From the NCBI GenBank assembly GCA_031419835.1, contig JANOLP010000014.1, positions 1 to 11,531 of the forward strand: DNA of 11,531 bases, in the 5' to 3' direction. The stretch is from JALYOK01 sp031419835. Its GTDB lineage: Bacteria; Pseudomonadota; Gammaproteobacteria; Burkholderiales; JALYOK01. Position 1 is the first letter of the stretch. The number at the start of each line of letters is the position of its first letter. The position numbers and the translations under genes were made by a program. This document shows positions 6,909 to 11,531 of this stretch, one piece after another. A model generated the notes under the pieces. The model did not search any database and had not been told where the DNA came from. It saw only the letters and a program-made list of their open reading frames with translations.

Positions 6909-7913
6909 CTAAAAGGAAACCGGATTCACCGGCGACTTACCCGATTCGATGTCATACACCACTTGCGGCGAACCGTTCTCCCACACCAGCAACATCGAGC
7001 GCTTCGGCGAAAAACCCTGATGGCGGCAATCGGCCGGCATCGCTGCCATATCGCCCGCCTTCATGATGACGCGGGCGCGCGGCGCGCCGGTATTCTTGTC
7101 GCCGCTGTTCCACTGAATTTCGTCGCACATTTGGAAGAACCACTCGATGCGGTCATTGCCATGGATTACCGGCAAAATGTGCTCTTCCGTCGTCGGGCAG
7201 CAGAAGCTGAATTTCACCACCGACGTAAACGAGGGATTCCACGTCACATCGGAGCGTGACAAATAGGCGAACAAATTAAACGCGTGCACTTCGTTCTCAA
7301 AGCCCGGCTCGGGATGCAATTCCGGTTGATCTTGCGGCACATCGGCAAAGGCGCGATTAACTGTATAACCATTGGCATCGGAACGCATTGCCAGATCGTC
7401 TTTCAAGCCGACGCAACGCTTAGCTAATTGGCGCTGGCGGCGCAGCGCATTGAGATTACTGCCGTGTTTTTTTCCGTAGGCCGTGCCCGTCTCTTGCGGC
7501 GAAGCGAACGGATCGTAGCCTTCGTTGACCCAATCTTCGAGCATGTCGACGAAGGTGGCGCGAGTTAAATCTGTCGGATGATTTTCAAGCAAATCTACGC
7601 CCGCTTTGCGGTATTCGCCGTTGTACGCACCAGCATAAACATCGACCGACGAGTACTTATTGCAGGTACCGAATACATCGTCGAAGTTGACATACCCGTA
7701 GAAAAATCCCCACGCGACGTCGCGCATCAACGGCCGCAGAAAATTGCCGATATCGGCGCTATGGCTCATGGACTTGCCATTCTTCCCGGTCCATTTAATG
7801 TGCGCAAAATACTCGTCGCGGGAAAATGAAAAACCGCCGAGCTTGAATTCTTTGTAGCCGTGGCTGTTGGTGCCCGTGACGTGGGCTTGGATATTTTCGG
7901 TAGGTGCGTTCAT
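6909..7913 (-). CDS. hapD: Hydroquinone 1,2-dioxygenase large (iron-binding) subunit
   Basis: 334 residues, about the size of the 38-kDa HapD/PnpD subunit. This non-heme Fe(II) enzyme cleaves hydroquinone between C1 and C2 to give 4-hydroxymuconic semialdehyde. The iron ligands reported for PnpD, as I recall them, are His256, Asn258, Glu262 and His303. Here His251, Asn253 and Glu257 (HGNDRIEWF) and His298 (PADCRHQGF) occur with the same spacing, offset by five residues throughout, in a C-terminal cupin-like domain. The N-terminal half is the long helical/lid part of the family (e.g. FSRDEYFAHIKW at 30-41). The ATG at 7911-7913 is chosen because CTGGAG (7921-7926) precedes it and the protein then starts MNAPTENIQ; a longer reading to 7994 would overlap hapC with an Arg/Cys-rich stretch. 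Only 13 bases separate it from hapC, implying coupled expression of the two subunits. Confidence 0.95.
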   Translation of the reverse strand: MNAPTENIQAHVTGTNSHGYKEFKLGGFSFSRDEYFAHIKWTGKNGKSMSHSADIGNFLRPLMRDVAWGFFYGYVNFDDVFGTCNKYSSVDVYAGAYNGEYRKAGVDLLENHPTDLTRATFVDMLEDWVNEGYDPFASPQETGTAYGKKHGSNLNALRRQRQLAKRCVGLKDDLAMRSDANGYTVNRAFADVPQDQPELHPEPGFENEVHAFNLFAYLSRSDVTWNPSFTSVVKFSFCCPTTEEHILPVIHGNDRIEWFFQMCDEIQWNSGDKNTGAPRARVIMKAGDMAAMPADCRHQGFSPKRSMLLVWENGSPQVVYDIESGKSPVNPVSF

Positions 7914-7926
7914 GTCTATTCTCCAG

Positions 7927-8427
7927 TTACGCGGCCTGGCATATTTCAGCCCACTTCTGCACCGACAAATCGCCCAAGGTCGTCTGCAACACAATCACGC
8001 CGGGCTTGGCCGAGCGAAACTGATAGGCGCTATTGGCCGGCAACATGCCTTGATGACCGCGCTTTAATTTCATCCAACCCATTTTTTTGCCGGCCGGTTC
8101 GCCGTTCAATTTGACCGCACCGTTTTTTTCCGTATCGGTTACGACGGGTTTATCCAACTTCACCAAATGGATTTCCACGTCGCCATCCATGCACAGCGCG
8201 AATTCATCGTGCGCCGCGCTATACCAAGGCGAATTGCCCTCGGCGCGAATCGCCTCCAACACATAAATTTGATTGATGCCCATGACCACTTTTTCATAGG
8301 GCTTGGATTTACTGCAAATCTCGAAGACATTGGAAAACGCGTAGTTTTTCGCATTGTCGTTGATGACCTCGACGCGTCCCTTCTCATACTTATCGAGAGA
8401 GCCGAAGACGGTGGTGTAGCTTGACAT
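7927..8427 (-). CDS. hapC: Hydroquinone 1,2-dioxygenase small subunit
   Basis: 166 residues, about 18 kDa, matching the small subunit of hydroquinone dioxygenase (17.8 kDa in Pseudomonas fluorescens ACB, where the enzyme is an alpha2beta2 tetramer). The fold is cupin-like: DEFALCMDGDVEIHLVKLD in the middle, followed by the GHQGMLPANSAYQF segment. The HxN-x3-E iron motif of the large subunit is absent, as expected for the structural subunit. It is the first gene of the long minus-strand operon. A strong ribosome site GGAGGAGA (8432-8439) fixes the ATG at 8425-8427. A promoter and a palindromic operator candidate lie just upstream. The pairing with hapD downstream is what makes the identification firm; alone it would only be a small cupin protein. 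Confidence 0.94.
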   Translation of the reverse strand: MSSYTTVFGSLDKYEKGRVEVINDNAKNYAFSNVFEICSKSKPYEKVVMGINQIYVLEAIRAEGNSPWYSAAHDEFALCMDGDVEIHLVKLDKPVVTDTEKNGAVKLNGEPAGKKMGWMKLKRGHQGMLPANSAYQFRSAKPGVIVLQTTLGDLSVQKWAEICQAA

Positions 8428-8446
8428 GATTTCTCCTCCAACAATT

Positions 8447-8464
8447 TGTTCGCATAACGAACTG
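8447..8464. promoter_or_regulatory. Candidate IclR-family operator in front of hapC
   Basis: TGTTCGCATAACGAACTG contains the imperfect palindrome GTTCG-N5-CGAAC (8448-8462). The same 18 bases occur as an exact reverse complement at 8640-8657, in front of the regulator gene. GTTCG-type half sites are typical of PcaR/PcaU/PobR relatives. The site lies about 10-27 bases downstream of the predicted transcription start and 20 bases upstream of the hapC ATG. A bound regulator would block RNA polymerase, so repression relieved by an aromatic effector is the simplest reading (inference). Confidence 0.72.
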
Positions 8465-8479
8465 AAGTTCTTAATGGGA

Positions 8480-8508
8480 ACGATACGCCCGCCTCACATT
8501 ACTGTCAA
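8480..8508 (-). promoter_or_regulatory. Sigma70-type promoter of the hydroquinone operon
   Basis: Read on the minus strand, TTGACA (8503-8508) is a perfect -35 box, followed after 17 bases by TATCGT (8480-8485), four of six matches to the -10 consensus. Transcription would start near 8473, giving a leader of about 45 bases that contains the 18-bp operator candidate and the hapC ribosome site. Confidence 0.7.
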
Positions 8509-8532
8509 TCGGCGTCGCAACATTTGACCTCT

Positions 8533-8581
8533 GCGCCAGAAGGCGCGCGGGTCTTGCCGTTCCAGGCACACCACCCGGAAC
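8533..8581. other. Central part of the hapC/iclR divergent region: small hairpin and GTTCC/GGAAC inverted pair
   Basis: Between the two operator copies there is a short perfect hairpin, GCGCC-AGAA-GGCGC, and a GTTCC (8559-8563) to GGAAC (8577-8581) inverted pair around a 13-base centre. Either may be chance. No open reading frame with coding character is seen in the 257-base gap 8428-8684, and no convincing promoter for the regulator gene could be picked out. Confidence 0.35.
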
Positions 8582-8639
8582 ACCGCAGCAGAATTACCGT
8601 TTCGGCATGCTATTTTTCCGAAAACCGCGTTGCGGCGCA

Positions 8640-8657
8640 CAGTTCGTTATGCGAACA
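8640..8657. promoter_or_regulatory. Candidate IclR-family operator in front of the regulator gene
   Basis: CAGTTCGTTATGCGAACA is the exact reverse complement of the site at 8447-8464. It lies 27 bases upstream of the regulator ATG, so it probably mediates autoregulation. The two sites are 193 bp apart centre to centre and mirror-symmetric: each presents the same face to the gene it precedes. Confidence 0.7.
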
Positions 8658-8684
8658 TGTGTTTCCATAGAAAACTAACATCTG

Positions 8685-9527
8685 ATGAAAACCGTCGCCG
8701 CGAGCAAAACGGCTAAAATTTCCGTGGCGCCAAAGCAAATCAAAGCACAGGAAATGCCGCCGCCGAACGATCAATTCGTGCAATCGTTCGCGCGCGGCCT
8801 ATCGGTCATACGCGCCTTCGGCCCCAAAGCCAGCGAAATGACCTTGACCGAAGTCGCCGAGCGAACCGGCCTCACCCGCGCCGGCGCGCGGCGCATTTTG
8901 CTAACGCTGCAGTACCTCGGCTACGTCGCCGCCAACGATCGCAAGTTCTATCTTACGCCGCGTATTTTAGATTTAGGCTACTCCTATTTATCGTCGATGA
9001 AGCTATGGGATTTCGCCGAACCGGCGATGGAAGAACTAGTCGACAAGGTTCACGAATCCTGTTCCGTATCGGTGCTCGATGGCGCCGAGATCGTCTACAT
9101 AATGCGTGTGCCGACGCGCAAAATTATGACGATCAATCTCTCGATCGGTAGCCGACTGCCGGCGTTTTGCACATCAATGGGCCGGGTGTTGCTGGGCGAT
9201 TTGGATGACGAAGCGTTGGATACCGTGCTGAGTCAATCGGAACTCAAAGCCCTCACCAAACGCACCGTCACCCATCCCGCACGCTTGAAAAAAATCATCG
9301 CCGACGATCGCAAAAAAGGCTGGTCGCTGGTCGATCAAGAACTGGAAGAAGGGCTGTGCTCAATCGCGGTACCGCTGATCGATTTTAGCGGCCGTACCAT
9401 TGCCGCGATGAACATCGGCGGCAACGTTACGCGCACATCGAGCGCGGATCTGATCAAGAAAGTTTTGCCGGAATTGCGAGCGGCGGCGAACAAGATTAAT
9501 ACGGCGTTGAGAATGCGGCGGACTTAA
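8685..9527 (+). CDS. IclR-family transcriptional regulator, PcaR/PobR type
   Basis: 280 residues. The N-terminal winged helix-turn-helix spans about 32-95, beginning with FVQSFARGLSVIRAF (31-45), the hallmark of the PcaR/PcaU/PobR branch, with the recognition helix in TGLTRAGARRILLTL (61-75). The C-terminal effector domain runs from about 105 to the end, with GSRLPAFCTSMGRVLL (155-170) and EEGLCSIAVPL (221-231), both typical IclR effector-domain motifs. Such regulators respond to aromatic acids or pathway intermediates such as 4-hydroxybenzoate, protocatechuate or 3-oxoadipate; the effector here is unknown. The gene diverges from hapC and has one copy of the shared 18-bp operator candidate in front. 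The first ATG has no clear ribosome site; the ATG at codon 24 (8754) is an alternative that would still keep the whole DNA-binding domain. Its position makes it the likely regulator of the hydroquinone operon and of itself. Confidence 0.93.
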   Translation: MKTVAASKTAKISVAPKQIKAQEMPPPNDQFVQSFARGLSVIRAFGPKASEMTLTEVAERTGLTRAGARRILLTLQYLGYVAANDRKFYLTPRILDLGYSYLSSMKLWDFAEPAMEELVDKVHESCSVSVLDGAEIVYIMRVPTRKIMTINLSIGSRLPAFCTSMGRVLLGDLDDEALDTVLSQSELKALTKRTVTHPARLKKIIADDRKKGWSLVDQELEEGLCSIAVPLIDFSGRTIAAMNIGGNVTRTSSADLIKKVLPELRAAANKINTALRMRRT

Positions 9528-9547
9528 GTTAAAAGCCAAAAACGGTT

Positions 9548-9637
9548 CAATTGTCATTCCCGCGTAGGCGGGAATCTATTTGGCGCATCAATTTGCAACG
9601 GTACTATGGATTCCCGCCTACGCGGGAATGACAATTG
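9548..9637. repeat. ATTCCC-N8-GGGAAT (dRS3-like) paired inverted repeat, copy 2
   Basis: Arms at 9548-9579 and 9606-9637 are 32-bp inverted copies with one mismatch and a 26-base spacer. The core is ATTCCCGC-GTAG-GCGGGAAT. It lies 20 bases after the stop codon of the IclR-type regulator gene and about 75 bases before larE. It has the same orientation as copy 1, judged by the TTTGGC word in the spacer next to the left arm. It may separate transcription of the regulator from larE, but no U-tract is present. Confidence 0.95.
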
Positions 9638-9698
9638 GAAGGTTTCGCGGATAGGGATGGCGTCGGGTGCTTCGTGTACTGACGTAAGCCAAACCGAT

Positions 9699-9704
9699 TA
9701 CAAT
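9699..9704 (+). promoter_or_regulatory. Possible -10 box of larE
   Basis: TACAAT (five of six matches to TATAAT) ends eight bases before the larE ATG. No good -35 box at proper spacing was found. If it is used, the mRNA would have almost no leader, which would agree with the lack of a clear ribosome site. Weak evidence. Confidence 0.3.
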
Positions 9705-9712
9705 ATCGAGCT

Positions 9713-10591
9713 ATGAACATCGCAACATCTGCCTCGACAGCGGCGCCCCACAATTCGTCGCATTCGGCGTTACAACGGCTCGAAGCGATCATCGGGCCAT
9801 TTGACTGCGCCGCGGTCGCCGTCAGCGGCGGCGTCGACAGCCTTACGTTAGCCCGCGTCGCTCACGACATCCTCCGCAGTAACGTCGCGATGTATCACGC
9901 CGTTTCCCCAGCCGTTCCCGCAGAAGCAACGCAACGCGTGCGTAATCTCTCGCAGCAATATGGTTGGCAACTAGAAATCATCAGCGCCGGTGAATTCGAT
10001 AACGAGGATTACATGCGCAATCCCGTCAATCGCTGCTTCTTCTGCAAAACCAGTTTGTACGATGCGATCAGCGCGATCGCGAAACAAACGAATGCGCAAA
10101 TTCTTTCCGGCACCAACACCGACGATTTGGGCGAATATCGTCCCGGCCTAGGAGCAGCGAAGCAACACCATGTCCGCCATCCGTTCGTCGAAGCGGGAAT
10201 CGCGAAAGCGGACGTGCGCGCGCTGGCGCGGCAGTTGGGCATGGGCGACGTTGCAGAACTGCCTGCGGCGCCCTGTCTTTCCAGCCGCGTTGAAACCGGT
10301 ATCGCGATTGATGCCGAAACGCTGAAGGCGATTCACGCAACAGAGAAAATAGTCGGTGTGGCGCTGCAACCGAAAACGGTACGTTGCCGCGTTCGCGCGA
10401 ACGGTGTGGTGATTGAGCTTGATGAAGTAACTCTATCGGCGCTCGAACAGAAAACCCGTAGAAAACTCATTTCGGAAATAGAAAATGTTTTCGCGCATGG
10501 TGATTCGGTGAAGTCGATTCGCTTTGAGCCTTATCGAACCGGCAGCGCGTTCTTAATCAAAACCGATTCCGTGCAAACAACGAAAACCTAA
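9713..10591 (+). CDS. larE: LarE-family ATP-dependent sulfur transferase with three cysteines
   Basis: 292 residues, an adenine nucleotide alpha hydrolase (PP-loop) protein. The PP-loop SGGVDS is at 38-43. LarE-specific motifs follow: NRCFFCKTSLY (Cys108, Cys111), SGTNTDDLGEYRPGL (132-146) and APCLSSRVETG (Cys188). LarE thiolates pyridinium-3,5-biscarboxylic acid mononucleotide in the synthesis of the nickel-pincer cofactor of lactate racemase-type (LarA) enzymes. Lactobacillus plantarum LarE gives up the sulfur of a single cysteine, whereas homologues with three cysteines, such as that of Thermotoga maritima, hold a [4Fe-4S] cluster carrying an extra sulfide. This protein has the three-cysteine pattern, so the cluster type is inferred. 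No larA, larB or larC is in the window. It sits between two dRS3-like repeats, 94 bases before a molybdenum hydroxylase gene. The start ATG has no strong ribosome site. Confidence 0.9.
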   Translation: MNIATSASTAAPHNSSHSALQRLEAIIGPFDCAAVAVSGGVDSLTLARVAHDILRSNVAMYHAVSPAVPAEATQRVRNLSQQYGWQLEIISAGEFDNEDYMRNPVNRCFFCKTSLYDAISAIAKQTNAQILSGTNTDDLGEYRPGLGAAKQHHVRHPFVEAGIAKADVRALARQLGMGDVAELPAAPCLSSRVETGIAIDAETLKAIHATEKIVGVALQPKTVRCRVRANGVVIELDEVTLSALEQKTRRKLISEIENVFAHGDSVKSIRFEPYRTGSAFLIKTDSVQTTKT

Positions 10592-10596
10592 CCTAT

Positions 10597-10671
10597 TGTC
10601 ATTCCCGCGAAAGCGGGAATCCATGTTGACGTTTGAAGGCCAAATGGATTCCCGCTTTCGCGGGAATGACA
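10597..10671. repeat. ATTCCC-N8-GGGAAT (dRS3-like) paired inverted repeat, copy 3, inverted orientation
   Basis: Arms at 10597-10624 and 10644-10671 are perfect 28-bp inverted copies with a 19-base spacer; the core is ATTCCCGC-GAAA-GCGGGAAT. It starts five bases after the larE stop. The TTTGGCC word found next to the left arm in copies 1 and 2 is here next to the right arm, as GGCCAAA, so this copy is inserted in the opposite orientation. It ends 14 bases before the proposed start of the molybdopterin subunit gene. Confidence 0.95.
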
Positions 10672-10685
10672 GCTAAAACGCGCCG

Positions 10686-11531
10686 TTGACAACACCTAAC
10701 CTTTCTAGCGTCAAACGACAAACCAACCCGCACGTTGGCCAACCGCTCGAACGCTTCGAGGACGACTCCCTATTGCGCGGCCGAGGCCAATTCGTCGATG
10801 ACCTCGGCGTCAAACCCGGCACGCTGTACGCGGCGATTCTGCGATCGCCCCATGCCCACGCGCACCTCATCGCGATTAACAGCGAAAAGGCAAACCAACT
10901 CCCCGGCGTTCGCGCAATCTTGACGCGCGACGATATCAAGCAATGGTCCGCGCCCTTCGTCGTCGGTGTGAAATCGCCAATGGAATGTTGGACGCTCGCG
11001 ATCGACAAGGTGCGCTACGTCGGCGAACCGGTCGCCGTCGTTGTCGCGGAAAATCGATACATCGCCGAAGACGCGCTCGATCTGATTAACGTGACGTATG
11101 AAGCGCTGCCTGCCGTTGTCGATATCGTTCGCGCCAGCGAAACAAATACCATCGTGCTGCACGAAGCCGTCGGTAGCAACGTCGTCAGCGATCGCAGCTT
11201 TCGTTATGGCGATCCCGAATCGGCATTCGAAAACGCTGCGCATCGAGTTGACATCACCATCGATTACCCCCGCAATTCTTGCACGCCGATCGAATGCTTT
11301 GGCTGCGTCACTGAATATTTGGGTGACGATGGTTACGACGTGTTGTCGAATTTCATGGGGCCGTTTTCGCTGCATACGGTGATGGCGCTCGCGCTGAAAG
11401 TGCCTGGCACAAAACTCCGCCATCGCACACCGCCCGATTCCGGCGGCAGCTTCGGCGTGAAGCAATCGGGTTCGCCTTACATTGTGTTGATGTGCCTGGC
11501 CGCGCGCAAGGCCGGCGCGCCGGTGAAGTGG
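10686..11531 (+). CDS. Xanthine dehydrogenase/CoxL-family molybdopterin-binding large subunit, N-terminal part, cut by the window edge
   Basis: 282 codons are visible and the frame is open to the edge. The N-terminus, VGQPLERFEDDSLLRGRGQFVDDL followed by an AAILRSPHAHAH segment, is the typical opening of the Ald_Xan_dh_C/CoxL superfamily, and VRYVGEPVAVVVAE follows at about 118. Further on come TPIECFGCVTEY, FMGPFSLH and PPDSGGSFGVKQ, the last being the glycine-rich loop at the start of the molybdopterin-binding domain. The family hydroxylates or oxidises aromatic heterocycles, aldehydes, purines or CO; substrate and catalytic Glu lie outside the window. The start is taken as TTG at 10686-10688: an in-frame TAA at 10674-10676 excludes anything longer, and no ATG gives a complete N-terminus. 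No ribosome site is visible. FAD and [2Fe-2S] subunit genes are not upstream and would have to follow. Confidence 0.9.
   Translation, partial: MTTPNLSSVKRQTNPHVGQPLERFEDDSLLRGRGQFVDDLGVKPGTLYAAILRSPHAHAHLIAINSEKANQLPGVRAILTRDDIKQWSAPFVVGVKSPMECWTLAIDKVRYVGEPVAVVVAENRYIAEDALDLINVTYEALPAVVDIVRASETNTIVLHEAVGSNVVSDRSFRYGDPESAFENAAHRVDITIDYPRNSCTPIECFGCVTEYLGDDGYDVLSNFMGPFSLHTVMALALKVPGTKLRHRTPPDSGGSFGVKQSGSPYIVLMCLAARKAGAPVKW

Noticed and set aside
7927..7965. Classification of the dioxygenase as hydroxyquinol or catechol intradiol enzyme, or as homogentisate dioxygenase
   Set aside because: The intradiol Tyr2-His2 pattern is absent and the two-subunit cupin layout with HxN-x3-E and a distal His fits hydroquinone 1,2-dioxygenase.
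7914..7994. Extended hapD start 27 codons upstream, inside hapC
   Set aside because: The added segment is Cys/Arg-rich antisense-like sequence, overlaps hapC, and the ATG at 7911-7913 has CTGGAG at the right distance.
9713..10591. Alternative identities for the PP-loop protein: NAD synthetase, GMP synthetase, QueC or TtcA
   Set aside because: The NRCFFCK, GTNTDDLGEYRPG and PCLSSRVETG motifs are those of LarE; no glutaminase or tRNA-binding features are present.
9548..10671. larE between two ATTCCC elements as a composite mobile unit
   Set aside because: The two flanking elements are inverted relative to each other, but no transposase, no target duplication and no compositional break are visible. 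The same element also occurs at 4406-4487.
10770..11465. Minus-strand open frame of 231 codons opposite the molybdopterin subunit
   Set aside because: It lies antisense to a clear CoxL-family frame and its translation shows no family motif.

Overview
The window looks like chromosomal DNA of a Gram-negative proteobacterium, probably beta or gamma. The protein families, the Tat-type signal peptide, the moderately high GC by eye and the short palindromic repeats after stop codons all fit this. No species can be named. It reads as one aromatic-degradation locus plus the start of a second operon.

From about 8473 down to position 1, a long minus-strand operon runs in this order: hydroquinone 1,2-dioxygenase small and large subunits (hapC, hapD), an aldehyde dehydrogenase fitting 4-hydroxymuconic semialdehyde dehydrogenase, the two subunits of a 3-oxoadipate CoA-transferase (pcaI, pcaJ), maleylacetate reductase, then a branched-chain-amino-acid-type ABC transporter (substrate-binding protein, LivG, and LivF cut by the window edge). 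The enzymes form a continuous route: hydroquinone, 4-hydroxymuconic semialdehyde, maleylacetate, 3-oxoadipate, 3-oxoadipyl-CoA. The final thiolase, the monooxygenase that would make hydroquinone, and the two ABC permeases are not in the window.

A divergent gene at 8685-9527 encodes an IclR-family regulator of the PcaR/PobR type. The 257-bp gap between it and hapC holds a good sigma70-type promoter for the operon and two copies of an 18-bp sequence in opposite orientation, one in front of each gene. Each copy contains GTTCG-N5-CGAAC and is the best candidate for the regulator's operator.

Further right on the plus strand lie a LarE-family sulfur transferase with three conserved-position cysteines (9713-10591) and the first 282 codons of a CoxL/xanthine dehydrogenase-type molybdopterin-binding large subunit (10686 to the edge).

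Most remaining intergenic DNA consists of compact paired inverted repeats. Seven pairs fall into five unrelated sequence families, mostly within a few to about 50 bases of a stop codon. Three pairs share the ATTCCC-N8-GGGAAT core known from neisserial dRS3 elements. The divergent promoter region and the tightly coupled gene junctions have none.
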